64,000 nucleotides of DNA from Leptidea sinapis. Taxonomy: Eukaryota > Arthropoda > Insecta > Lepidoptera > Pieridae. Shown piece by piece: positions 43,752 through 55,643 of the stretch (position 1 is the stretch's first letter; each line of letters begins with the position of its first letter). Made by a program: the position numbers and the translations under genes. The stretch is from assembly GCF_905404315.1 (NCBI RefSeq), contig NC_066286.1, positions 5,215,501-5,279,500 on the forward strand. The letters are read 5' to 3'. Below the pieces are notes generated by a model. It searched no databases. It saw nothing but the letters and a program-made list of their open reading frames with translations, and was not told the DNA's origin.

Positions 43752-45220
43752 CTGATAGAGTCAAACAAGTCATCACATATTTCAATATTGGAGATGATGA
43801 TTTATTGGAGATGGACAGTAAAGGATAAGACGAAGAGCTAACGATAATGTGACTCAAGAAACTCTTCAGAACTATTACAATTATTTTACATTAAAATGTT
43901 GATCTCTCAGAAAAATGACCTTTCCTCTATAATTTCAACGAATGTCTTACGAATTTTCGATCAGGTCACGTGTCCTGACGCGAGTTTAACATTTTATACC
44001 CCTCCCAAGAAAAGTGCTCAACGCCGCTAAAGAAGCTTTCATTTTATAAATACTTTAATTGTGTTTCATTTCATAAGTACTATGGATACAAACATCCCTG
44101 TGCATTACGTAACTAGCTGTTAAATTCACGTAACAATATATATTATACACTACAATAATTTGTTGCTTAAAGTTTTGTGCCACTCTAATTGAATTCATAC
44201 CTACAGAGAATTAATGATAGAAAGTTGAGTCTCTGTTCGACATATCAATATTCGTGTTATAAATATTTGTTGTTGTTTGTTCGAATTTCATAAACATCTG
44301 CTTCTGTTAATTTTCAATTGTTTTAATATAAAAGGCATCGGAATCGTAACCTCTGTTAATTACTTTTATTGATGGCATAAGCCAAAAGGATAATAGGTGA
44401 AATTTGAGCTGTTTTATTCAAGACAAGATTAAACAAAAGAAATTAAAGAGCGACTGACCATTGATAACAATTTCCTTAATTCTACGTAATTTATGAGCAT
44501 TTCATGCGAACGGTGCTGTTAACTTTTATGTTTTAATATCGACCCCTCGAGTACTCTGCGAGTCTTGGCGAGAAGGAACTTGAACTGTATTTTATAATGT
44601 TGTTTTCTTGCATTATTTGAGATATTCATGTGTTTAATTATCAAAAAACTAGAGGATAGATCAATTTTTTAGGCTAGCTAATACTGGAGAAGGAATAAAT
44701 CGAGTTTTCTCAGAAAAATACTCAGGACTAAATCTAGATCACCCTCTCACAAGGAAAGATACAGAAAGTATCAAAACTAATAAACTAATTCCGCCTAAAG
44801 AGTTGAAATGAATGACATGAAATGCCAGTTCAAACACCATATAATGCTGTACCAGGATCACTCTCTGCCCCAAGGACGTTTACTTTGAGTAGCCTGGTTT
44901 TGAAAGTGTTTCGGAACCAGTTTTTAATAAGGCCCTCTTATACCACACTCATCCATAGACTGCAATGATTACCCTTTCAAAATAATTAAGGGTACTTAAT
45001 TTTGTAACAATTTGTTTTGACAGCCGCCTGCCTTTTTTCGACAAGACTGTCAAACTCACAATTATAAATGTCTAAACCTTAACCTTAGGTCAGTATTTTA
45101 GAAGCCTTCATAATACATAATCCGCGACCTAGTTATTATTGTCTCTATGCAAATATTTAAAATACAGGATACGTTTTAACCGTAGATAATAGACCTGTGT
45201 CAATAAATTTTGAATACCAA
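43752..45220. other. Intron between exons 2 and 3, upper part
   Basis: AT-rich intron. No repeat shared with the window and no coding domain was recognised. Confidence 0.45.
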
Positions 45221-45672
45221 AAAAAAGAGAGTACGATGGAACCCATTGGAAATGGAAGAGAATAAAAACAAAAATGAAAGGAAAAATAAATAACGGGCGA
45301 TATGAGGTCGGGAAGTGGAAAAGGGGGCATGATTAATGGTAAAAAACGGTTTATCTCGATTTCCGGCAAAACTGCAAGTCATTAGGGTTGTTTTTCAATA
45401 TTTGAGTCAAAATAAGGTTAAAAAATAAATATTTCAATTCTAATAAATTACAGTGTATTTGGGACATAAAAATGTAAATTTTCAACAAATTTCGTGAAAA
45501 TAAATTGATTTTGGAAAAGATAAACATAAAAAACCAAAAACTTGTTTTTTTTAATTTTACACATAAATTTTGAGGTCATGTGAAAAAATTGTAAACACAA
45601 TTGTTTTTCCTTTCATTCTTGTTAAATTCTCTTCGGTTTCCAATGGGTTTCATCCTACTATTTTTTTTTTCA
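45221..45672. repeat. Inverted repeat with ~70-bp arms
   Basis: The arm at 45221-45292 (with GGAACCCATTGGAAATGG) is the imperfect complement of the arm at 45597-45672 (with TTTCCAATGGGTTTCATCC). The spacer is about 300 bp. It may be a small fold-back element; no coding frame. Confidence 0.65.
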
Positions 45673-46956
45673 CTTTTTATCATTTTCAAAGCCTTCAGCA
45701 CTGTTCTATAACGTATTGGAAATATTTCTGAAATATATAACATCTTCCATGACTGCTGGAAGGTGGAACATGCACTTGACATTCTCAAGACACTTGGTGG
45801 ACGATCTCGAGAGTAGTTTGTTTATAAAACAATCCGTTTTACTGCACCTGGCTACGAATAGTAAGGAGTGAAATATTTCGTAAAATTACATTTCAGAATT
45901 AAAAAATACCTATTAATGAGTCTTTAAGAAGAGAAAGAGTCTTTAAGAAGAGAAGCTTTTAAATATGAACAAAAATACTAAAATGATTTTATATTTTCTA
46001 TACAATTTCAGTTTTAAGGGCTTATGACGTCACAAAGTAGTAAAAGAATTCATTGCCTTCGTACTAAAAACTATACCAGTGGACGCATGCCTTCAAGGTT
46101 GGTCACAGTATACAATATCGATCCACCAATAGTCCGAATAAACATAACAGTATCAGCTTTCTTATTGGGTTACAAGGGTCGGGTCAACAAGTGAGTGGCA
46201 CTAGTTGTATTGAAATGGACATTTATTTGCCGTTGAGAAACAGTAGTTGAAAATAATAACTCTTAAATTTGATTTACTTATTGATTTGCCATATAGATAC
46301 AATCCTATCCGGATTAAGTTGAGACTTTTGAGGTGGAACATATTATCGCGTAGTTACGCTTCGGGGTACATGACGAGAGTTCTCAAACTTGAAGACATTG
46401 ACAATTTCGACAGCTCCGTGAACAATACGTGTAGTTCAGCGGAAAAGTGTTTACTTCAGACGTTGTAGACACGGGTTCAATACCAACCAGTGTAAGGATA
46501 TTTTTGGTTTTGTAACATTAAAAGAAATTTCTAGTGAGTTCAGGATCAAATAGAACAGAAAAATTATTATGAAAAATGTGTAAGCAGGATGAAAATATTA
46601 AATGGAAATTTCTAGTACAGTTTTTAAATTTTAAGATGGAATGGAAGAGAATCATTTTGAAAAGAACAGATCCAGGGTTATATAAGCCGCAGTAAGCGTG
46701 GCCAACGGCAGTTCTACTTCAGACTCGAAAGTGAAAAGGAAAAGAAGGAAGAGAAGAAGAAGTAGTGAAAATTAGAAAGTGATTCAGGAGAAGAAGAAGA
46801 CGGAGTACATATTGATGTCAATAGTATAGAAATATGAGGTCTATTATCGTTTTGTACTGAAATTGTTCATCTGCCTATTAGTCATTCTAAGTCTTGTTGG
46901 ATATTATTAGAAAGAATATAAATAATTATTGAAACAACCTATTCCGGGGATCTTGA
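45673..46956. other. Intron sequence with a purine-rich patch
   Basis: Nothing coding was recognised. A purine-rich run (AAGAAGGAAGAGAAGAAGAA) occurs near 46740-46800. Confidence 0.4.
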
Positions 46957-47277
46957 TCAGATCGTCTGCATCGGTCCATCTTGTGGGGTGCATACCAACA
47001 CTACATCTTCCGGTACGTGGTCGCTATTCGAGAAATTTACTGCCCCAATGGCCATCTGTTCGTCGAGCAATGTGCCCACTGCCACTTCAGTTTTCCAAAC
47101 GAATGTCTGGGCTATGTACGGTAACATTGGTTCTCCTATAATGGATCTCCACATTTCTGATTCTCGCATGGAAACTCCAAGCACAGCCCTTTCCATTGCC
47201 CTTTGAGCAACAATGAGCTGCCTCATAAGGCCCATAGTTAGCGACCACGTCTTCGTTCCGTATTTCATCACTGGCAA
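46957..47277 (-). pseudogene. LINE-C (RTE-like) polyprotein C-terminal fragment
   Basis: It reads MKYGTKTWSLTMGLMRQLIV, then AQRAMERAVLGVSMRESEMW, then IAQTFVWKTE. The last part overlaps, in another frame, the same 3' segment found at 20216-20410. It is a C-terminal relic. Confidence 0.75.
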
Positions 47278-47826
47278 CTCACACTGGTTAAAAACCTTTG
47301 TCTACAGACACTGTGGTAGTTTGGACAAGAAGATTTACGGAGCTACCAATTAATCAACACTTCTCTTTGCCGACAACATTCTTAACAAAGGCATTTAAAA
47401 AATAAATAACAAGGTTAAATAAATACAAATTATGATAATTTAGCTTATCTTAATAATACATTTCCTTCAAATTCTAATTTAATACTTACCCAGGTAATTA
47501 AATAAAATAAAATACTATTTAACCAAGATGTCCTTGTGACGAGCGTAGCTATCATAATTTGAAATTGTATTATGTATGAAAATATAGATCGGATTCATTT
47601 GGAATCTTATTTGCTTTTTTTCGCTAACTAAAATATGGACGTGGTTAAAAAAACTATTGCAATTTATACAGACAATAATAGCAATATTTTATATATTCAC
47701 ACAAACAGACAAACACATACACACACAAAACTTTGTTGGTGGCGTGAACAAGTATAGTAGCGTACATAGTTTTGCAATCCATATACAGATTATGAATATG
47801 ATAAAAGTAAATGCTTACATACTTAC

Positions 47827-48035
47827 TTATAACCGTGAAATTGATACGCAAGTTTCTAGTAGGTGAATTCTTGAAGTCCACGCGACATCGATAGATCCCG
47901 CTATCGCTTGAAGTGACGCCATCCACCAGTAAGGTTGCTGGTGTGGCTGTAGCGCGGAAATAAGCTCTGGAGCCGAAACCATTCGGTGAAGACCACAGCT
48001 TTGGCTGGTACACTGTTCTTCCCCGCACGTCGTAG
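47827..48035 (-). CDS. Sidestep-like exon 2, Ig1 second half
   Basis: The acceptor TATGTGACAG and donor GTAAGT bound a 209-bp exon. It reads YDVRGRTVYQPKLWSSPNGF, then ATPATLLVDGVTSSDSGIYR, then CRVDFKNSPTRNLRINFTV. DSGIYRCRVDFKNSPT is the F-strand of the first V-type domain. It completes a split codon from exon 1. Confidence 0.95.
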
Positions 48036-49187
48036 CTGTCACATAAAAATTACGTTAACGTTGGAAAAAACTTCAAAAACACCAATCATGATGTATCCTC
48101 AAGCCATATTTATTTCCGTACAAAAATATTTGTATGAAGCCTAAAAACGCATAAATATCGTAGTCAAGAACGACGACAACCACAAGCGAGTACGAAGATG
48201 ATTCGGTCGTATTAGCTCGGGTTTAATCGGCGTGCGGTGCGAGTGCGGGCGATATCAGGAGCGGGGTGAGCGCTAAGTGGGCAGTCTGGCAAGAACTATC
48301 GAGCGAGGTGCTTGTGACACGCACGTGGGAACACCACGTTCTTATCACGTAATCTATTATAGCAGCTGTCTTTGTAAAGTGAATAATTGTTTCTTGCTGA
48401 TTATTGTTCCGTGTGTTTTACTTGCTGTTAAAACACCCACAACAATGGACAACCACGAGGAACCTGACCATGTGACCAGCCATGCCCCGTCAATATGACG
48501 GTATATCATTTATGTAACCAAATTGCATAATAATAATAACAATCAAAATATTTTGCTACGTTGCTACTGTATTTGGTACACAAAAAAGAACCATTGCTCA
48601 AAACTTATTAAACTTACATTATTATGTTTCAGAACAAATAGCGCTGTAATCACCAAAATATTGTGTTTCTAAGCATTGTGACAAGAAAGTTTAATTACTG
48701 CGGCTTTGAGGCCGTTGTATCGGTAATAGCTTAAATAATCACTGTAATGCGAGACGCCTTTGGCAGATTCTCGATCTGAATCACGGATAGAGCGCTAGAA
48801 TCGTAGAATAACATTTATTTCATTACTAACTTCTGCTCACGACTGCTTGGGGTACGGTAATAACACGTTTCCTCTAGAATATTTAAAAGAATTTGATGAA
48901 ACCGCCTTACATGCTCCCAGTTCTTCACCGTTTGACATTGAAACATTAACCATCAAGACGTCATATTTGATCGGCGTGATTCTAAGCGCCGGTCTGGCCT
49001 AAAGAGTATTACTCTCGCCTCTGACTAGCACCCCAGTATCAGCTGGAATCATATGACCATGCAGAGCTGCTCCAATAGTCAAGGATTCAGTGATGTGTAA
49101 ACAGCTGGATCACTTGGAATTGCGTAGAGACGTCGTTAAATCGTGTGCCATATATCACGGGGAGTGAAGAGCTGTTTCACCTGATTC
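48036..49187. other. Intron between exons 1 and 2
   Basis: No recognised gene. A short GC-richer patch at 48190-48330 has no recognisable identity. Confidence 0.4.
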
Positions 49188-49510
49188 TTGCCCAAATTCC
49201 ACCTTAGTACGACACGCCACAAGCTAGGATATCATCCCCATCATCTAGATGTCAGGCGTTCCTCTACAGTGCGGTTTTCAAGGAAATTCGACGTTCAACA
49301 AAACTATGGAATGATCTCCTTTGTGCGGTTTTTCCTCCTAGACATGGAATACAACATTGGTACCTTACCAAAAAATTGCGTATACCGTATACAACTTTCT
49401 AAAACGCCGGCAACGCTCCTGTAATTACTCTGGTTTTGCAAAAAAGTGCATGTGATGGTAATCACTTAACATCAAGACCCATACGCTCACATGTACTCCT
49501 CTTCCTTAAA
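49188..49510 (+). repeat. LINE-B 3' fragment
   Basis: CGACACGCCACAAGCTAGGA, TCTACAGTGCGGTTTTCAAG, ACGCCGGCAACGCTCC and GATGGTAATCACTTAAC match LINE-B. It is frameshifted compared with 42905-43170. Confidence 0.72.
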
Positions 49511-49591
49511 AAACATAATTCCGATATGCCATTGGCTAATACAACATAATATGTGAGATCTATATTACTAGATATATATGTAAGTGAATAC

Positions 49592-49724
49592 CTGTATAGT
49601 GGCTCCCAGTCTGGTTCCTTGAACCACAGCACCATAGCGATTTGGTCATCTCCGGACAAAGGCTGCGTGTCGCATGGCAGCGAAGCCTTTTTCCCCATTA
49701 CGCCGCCTACGTGCGCTGTCGGCA
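49592..49724 (-). CDS. Sidestep-like exon 1 (first seen), Ig1 first half
   Basis: The acceptor CGTTGTCTCAG and donor GTATTC bound a 133-bp exon. It reads PTAHVGGVMGKKASLPCDTQ, then LSGDDQIAMVLWFKEPDWEP, then LY. It has the B-strand Cys and C-strand Trp of a V-type Ig domain with the MVLWFKEPD motif of Sidestep proteins. It begins two bases into a codon, so a signal-peptide exon must lie upstream. The residue after PD is Trp where family members usually have Gly, by recall. Confidence 0.92.
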
Positions 49725-49873
49725 CTGAGACAACGAAACATTCATTATAATAATTTGCATATCATCTTAAACGATCAATTTATTCGTACATACGTACATT
49801 TTGATAACGCCTCTAACTTTGATAATAAAGCATTCATCAGGATAATTATAAAATATCAACAAACATTTTTATA

Positions 49874-50065
49874 GACGACCTATACAGCCCATAAACATTT
49901 TTATGATGAATATAGATGTTTGTTTTTGAGTCATGGATGTTTATATGTATTTGTGTATGTTTAAGTAAGTATATTGTATTAAATATATCGTTGTCTTACA
50001 ACCCATAACACAGGCTATGCCTAATTTGGCGCAAGATAATTTATATAAAAGTGTCTCAATATTTT
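49874..50065 (+). repeat. tRNA-derived SINE copy, head deleted
   Basis: It shares the body of the element at 50878-51120 (GTTTGTTTTTGAGTCATGGA; AAGTAAGTATATTGTATTAA; CGTTGTCTTACAACCC) but keeps only a few bases of the tRNA-like head (GACCTATACAGCC). Confidence 0.72.
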
Positions 50066-50877
50066 TTTCTTATTAATAATATTGTAGAAAGTGAACGGAG
50101 GAGTGGGTGGATCTATAAAAGGTGATGTCTCACTGGCGTTGGCTATTTGGTTGGAAGAGCTTTCATATATTATGAACCTTGTTTCAGGGCCTAAATTCGT
50201 AAATGTATTTTCCTCCTCTCGAAAGATAAAAAGGCGTTGGCTTTATTCAATTATTTTTCAGATTTAAATAAGTCGTTGTGCCATTATTCTTAAAAGTTTA
50301 GCAGATTCGTTTAGTTTTGAAACATTTTTCTATTTTATTTAGTTGTTAGCTTGTTCCTGGTTTTATGTTAGGTATTAAAATTTCTTATAAAAAATCCCCT
50401 AAAAGTGTTTATTACGCTACACAAATTACTTAACCGTTCATCATAAGGCTTTTCACACACGTTATTACAAATTTTTAATTGAAATAATGGATCCCACTAT
50501 GATGCAGTAAAGTAAAGTCACTTCTAAAAGTATTTACCCTTGAAACGGAAACTTTTCTTTACATAACTCTTAAATCAGTTTTGTAGCCTATTTATATCAG
50601 AAATATGTTAAAAAAAACACACACACACACCCACCTATACATACTGACACGCGCGAGCATGAGCGCCAATAAATACTTAATACCGCATTAATCATATTTA
50701 ATTTACTCTTATGTTAAAGTTAGGCAGAGCCGAGACTACTGTACAAACATTCATTATATGCTTAAAGGAGGTTTATGCCAGCATTTGTAAAGGTAATTCT
50801 GTAAAAAACCAAAAACATTTTTTTTTGTGAATGTTATATTATATAATAATATAATATTGACAATATAATATAATATA

Positions 50878-51120
50878 CTATTGACACACTTTTTACTCAA
50901 ATTATCTTGCCCCAAATTAAGCATATATAGCCTTTGTTATGGGTTACAAGACAACGATGTATTTAATACAATATACTTACTTAAACATACATAAATACAT
51001 TTAAACATCCATGACTCGGAAACAAACATTCATCATATAAATGCTTGCACCTACCGGGATTCGAACCCGGGCTCTCTAGCTTAGTAGGTATGATCGCTAA
51101 CCACTCGGCTATACAGGTCG
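50878..51120 (-). repeat. tRNA-derived SINE with pol III A and B boxes
   Basis: On the minus strand the head reads GACCTGTATAGCCGAGTGGT. The A box is TAGCCGAGTGG (51111-51101) and the B box is GGTTCGAATCC (51067-51057), inside a perfect 5-bp T arm. The acceptor ends do not pair well, so this is a SINE head and not a working tRNA. The body runs to about 50878. Confidence 0.82.
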
Positions 51121-51516
51121 TCTACAGGCTATACGTATAGATAGTAACCTCAGATCTAGCCTTAACTGAGTGCGAAGGAGTACTGAGCTAAGTATGCCTT
51201 ATTGTACTAAGGAGAGATCTATCCCAGAAACGTCACTTTTGATTTCCTTAGCTAAGGACACAATATTTAAGTAAGCATTATAGCTGAACTTTCATTATCG
51301 ACTGGATATCGATAAATTATTTGTAATACCAGAGACAAATTAATTTCTTAGCACATAAATATATTCATAAACACTTATTTTTGATTAAACAATTTTTCTA
51401 AAAATATTGAATTCCAAAAATATTGAACAGGAGGAAACTCCATAATTGTCTGAAAACAACGAATAAAATAAACTGAGTGCTTATTTTTTACTGTGACAGT
51501 ATCCGAAGTCCATCCA

Positions 51517-52049
51517 CGGCCGTTCCCAATACAGATAGAGATAAATTACTACCTTCTACTGTCAATAATTAGCTGTTAATAATCTGAAGCTGTCCCAATA
51601 TACCCAATAAGTCATTCAAATCGCCTTACGGTCGTTCCCAATATACTATCTACAGAAAGAGATAAATTACTACCTTCTACTGTGAGTAATATGCTGTTAA
51701 TAATCTGAAGCTGTCCCAATATACCCGATAAGTCATTCTTATCGCCTTACGGCTGTTCCCAATATACTATCTACAGATAGAGATAAATTACTACCTTGTA
51801 CTGTCAGTAATTAGCTGTCAATTATCTGAAGCTCTCCCAATATACCCGATAAGTAATTCTTATCGCTAGTTCACTGTTGCAATTTCCATACAAAATTAAT
51901 ATCACTGGTAAGCTATACGTCGTCCTATTGACAGACAGCGTGCACGGATAAGGTGAGTTACCGTCGATAAGTTTATTGGGACATAAAAATCAACGATAGT
52001 TACGATTTTTATCTCAAGTAAGAGATAGACTGAATATTGGGAACGGCCG
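51517..52049 (+). mobile_element. MITE-1 copy 3 with triplicated 5' part
   Basis: It begins CGGCCGTTCCCAAT at 51517 and ends with the complement at 52049. The first ~115 bp occurs three times (starts 51517, 51629, 51750). Each extra start follows TTA inside the preceding unit. The right flank has TTA. Confidence 0.78.
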
Positions 52050-52630
52050 TTAGTCAGTGTCATGTCAGATAAGTTACGTTTATAAAGCTCGAGCAAATGA
52101 ACATGGCAGCCTGTTTAAAACAGGAGGTGGACCTTCTTCTGTACTTCCACAGATAGTGAGGGAAGCCTTCTCGCTTTATGTTAGGACGTATCTACCATAC
52201 AGCCTCATCATATAGATAAAAAAATGAGTACACTAGCACTAACGTGTAAAAATGAAATGTATTTATTGTAACTGATTAATTTTACTAATTAAATTATATT
52301 AATATAATATTATATTCCATTTATTATTACAGAAATAGACACGTTTGTTTCAATTTTAACACGTGAAAAATAATCCTAAACTATTTAAGTATAGCTCCGA
52401 AAATACTTAAAGTTAAGTATTCCTTAGGCCTATTAAGGAATCCTTAGGTGACTATATGAGTGAACATTTTATTGCTATACTAAGCAGCTAATTAAGTATT
52501 TCATAAACGACTCTGAGTACGGCGGTTAATAAATCACCTATCAAATGAACCGACTGATTACTGATGTCACGCAGATGTTAATTTGTTCAGATTTCATCCC
52601 TGTAATAAACGTGGGGTATTAACTCATAAG

Positions 52631-52807
52631 ATACCAGAGATAGAAATTACTACCTTCCATTGTCAGTTATTAGCTGTCAATAATCTGAAGCTGTCCCAAT
52701 ATATCCGATAAGTCATTCTTATCGCCTTATATTGGGACGCGTGAATTGCAATTTCCATGCAAACTTCTATTGTTGGTAAGCTATACGTCGTCCCATTGAC
52801 AGACAGC
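52631..52807 (+). mobile_element. MITE-1 copy 4, truncated
   Basis: It carries the MITE-1 interior (AATCTGAAGCTGTCCCAATA; CGTCGTCCCATTGACAGACA) but lacks both terminal inverted repeats. Confidence 0.72.
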
Positions 52808-52898
52808 ATATGTTATTGCATTATGTTTACTAGCGATTTATTGATTACTTTGTTTTAGTGTGCATTCATTGCTGAAAAGAGAGGTTAGGAGTTCTTAC

Positions 52899-53303
52899 AC
52901 TGACCTATATTATATATCACTGGACTGACGGCTGTCAAAGTGCTTTTGTGCCTGTTTGATATTCGCCATTTTGGCGCTGTTGCTATGTAGCGAGAGTGTG
53001 CGGTACTAAAACTAGTGATGACAGCCTCAGCAAACATCGATGGATGGTGGGAAACTATTTACAAAAAAAAATTGTGTTCTTTATAACGTTGATTCTTGAA
53101 GTATAAATAACACGGAAAACGAACGAAACTAATTCAAAATGCAAAAATACTTCAGAGTATCGTACGTTCCTTCGCAGCCATTTGTATTATACGTCAAAAT
53201 TAGTTCTCTGGACGCTCGCGAGTGGCGCTTTAAATAGGCACAAAAAATTTGCTGTCAAACATATTATGGAACAGCCTGTCCAGTGGTATTTATAGAGGTC
53301 AGT
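52899..53303 (-). mobile_element. MITE-2 copy 2
   Basis: The inverted copy of 15571-15970: GGCTGTCAAAGTGCTTTTGT, TTCGCCATTTTGGCGCTGTT, GGACGCTCGCGAGTGGCG and CTGTCCAGTGGTATTTATAG. About 405 bp. Confidence 0.72.
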
Positions 53304-53340
53304 CACGAATTAATAACTTTATTGTTATTATTCATTATTA

Positions 53341-54012
53341 CATTTAGTGCTCGACCGTTGGTCAGCGCTGACGTCGGTCAAGCGTAGCTATAACAACAAA
53401 AACATATGAACGCCCACAGTTCAGCGCTCATGAATCACTACGCGCGTACAGCTACGTCCCACTGACAAGCATCGTCGGCATCAGTCGAGCTCGTCAGTCT
53501 AGCGTACATCGGTCCGCTCATACGCTCTAACGATAATATACTGCAATTGTACACGCACAATTAAGTCCCGCTGAGTCACACTAATTATTATGAAAATTCG
53601 GTAATCTGTCGCATTCTATGCAACTATAACAAACAATTCAACAGTACTGAACTTTTTAATAACATAGTGCTATACATATAAGGAGTGTTAATAAAAATCT
53701 AAAGGAAGGTTAAATTAAGAGTAATTCACAAACACACATACACACACACAAACGCGCGCGCACACACGCTCTCTCACCAAACCACACACGCACAAATACC
53801 ACGTCTTATAATAAATATTGTAAATCCGTTATTAGAAGTAAGTTCTAAAAAAGGTTTTATTAGTACCTAATTTAAGTTCTGTGGATTTTGTGATGTTTTA
53901 AATTAATAAATAAATTCTGTCAGCTGAGCACTAATCGCAACATGTAAAGGGCGTACAGGTTCGCGCTACGTTTGACCGACGTCAGCGCTGACGGTCGGTC
54001 GAGCACTAAATG
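53341..54012. mobile_element. Non-autonomous DNA transposon with ~48-bp TIRs
   Basis: The left end CATTTAGTGCTCGACCG and right end CGGTCGAGCACTAAATG are inverted repeats extending about 48 bp inwards, through GTCAGCGCTGAC, itself a perfect 12-bp palindrome, and GTCGGTCAA. No coding frame. The interior has a CA/CG microsatellite near 53730-53790. The target duplication is unclear. Confidence 0.78.
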
Positions 54013-55643
54013 CAGCCTACTAGTATTATTTGGACAATAGCAAAGTCAGCTAGGTCATAATAAAATACTGAATTCAGTATTCAATTTTATATTAAGTAGA
54101 TAATATCTTATTTTTCAGTGTGTCAATTCAGGCATACAGGCCATTTTCAGCTTTTGATTATATCTTCAATGCCCCGGGGCAGTCTACTATAATTAATTGT
54201 ATGAATGAACATTTAATGAAGGCACCGCTGGAACTAATTGCTTTTTACTAGTGTGCTGTAAAATAGTCCATTGTTACAGTTGAAGCTTTCCCTCCTTTCT
54301 TTTCCCGTTCTATTTAAATTCTTTGTTGTTATTTATGAATAAATAAATTAGGTTTGAATATCGTCTGTTATTCAAAGGCAGTGTTATTTTTGAGTTAAAA
54401 ACCTCGCACTTATTTTTTTTTATAATTATTTATCTAACATATAATAGTTATTTGTTCAACAAGTGAGCAAAGTTGTTTTCGATGCGAGTGCTGACTTTAA
54501 ATCGCGAATTGGCGAAGTAGTCTAGAACTGAGGTAGTGAGTGATTTAAAGGCACAAGACAAAAAAAATTGGCTCTCGTGTGAAACATACTACTTTTCACC
54601 TCGACTAGCGAGAAAAGTGTTATAGGTTATAGTAAGAAAAACAATTAAGGTAATATTTAACAATGTTTATTATAAATATCAATACTAGTGTTTATTGTAA
54701 ATATTAAGTCTTTAAAAAGGCAATAGTAAACTTTATAAATCTAAATTTCGATAAGTAACATATAAATTTTTGTGACAATGAGATAATACGCTAGGCTAAA
54801 ATGAGTTTCGGAACGCACCGGATCGCATTGTTTATTTTTTTAACGCGGAGTAATTCCCGGATCATCCCGCATCCCGGTCACGTGGGGTTCGAAATTTAAA
54901 TCACTTTGCCTCACGCTCGCAGCAAAAACGCTTTCGCGTAGCAATAGCACCCTTTTCGTGCTGGAGAGGTGAAAATATTATAATACACATCAAATGTACT
55001 AAAATATCGTTCTAACGATTGCAATAAAATTACTTAAGTATTTATTTTGCACTTGCATGAAAGCTATTTCAAATTCAAATATTTTCATAACAAATTAGAT
55101 ATGAAATCTTTTATTGAAAGTCAACTACCACCCATTCCGAAATTAATCCTGATAAAATTGGTCGCGAAAATCTTTGCGGAGGAAAGGCTTCTTCTTTTGT
55201 TTTTGCTTCAAATTTATAATTTAAATAGCCTGACGACGGTCATTCTATGGAATTGGGTATGCCCAATATGAGATATCATTAAGAAAGTAATTTATGTTAT
55301 AGTAAACTTTACCACAAAAATGTTTTTTAACAATTCTTTTAAATTTCGTAATACATTTGTTTTGATCATTTTCTGGGATCTTGTTGTAAAAGCAAATACA
55401 TCGCCTCACAAAATAATGTAAATGTACCCATAAAGTATAGATCTCAGGGCACCTTAAGGAGTACTTACTTTTTTACTTCAAAATAAAAGGTTTGTATTAA
55501 AGAACATAACATAAATCAAAAACAACTTATGAATACGAAATACAACTATGCTGATCGAGTTTCCCTAAAGTAAGTGCCCTAAGTCGACTAGAGCCGACTT
55601 TACCCGAGTAGCGTTTTCTCTCTAGACCTCACTGGAACGTGAA
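54013..55643. other. Sequence upstream of exon 1, no feature recognised
   Basis: AT-rich. No domain was recognised in the short open frames (for example 55047-55271). A GC-richer patch near 54800-54970 was not identified. Confidence 0.4.

Larger units (their letters stand above)
3170..49724 (-). other. Sidestep-like receptor gene (14 coding exons, partial)
   Basis: Fourteen minus-strand exons, each bounded by AG acceptor and GT donor, join in phase without a stop. They give about 700 residues: five Ig domains, an FNIII-like module, one transmembrane segment and part of a cytoplasmic tail. Domain order and motifs such as VLWFKEPD, YDVRGR, GDPRPSLIWYLE, RPPAVITWWK and YAANSKGRS fit the Sidestep family. 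In flies these cell-surface receptors bind Beaten-path proteins and guide motor axons. Which paralogue this is cannot be decided here. The signal-peptide exon is missing upstream and the tail may run on beyond 3190. Both proviruses and most MITEs lie in its introns, and the exon frames are undamaged, so the gene looks functional. Confidence 0.88.

Noticed and set aside
51041..51120. A functional tRNA gene
   Set aside because: A and B boxes and a T arm are present, but the acceptor stem does not pair and a SINE body follows; a second copy of that body lies at 49874.
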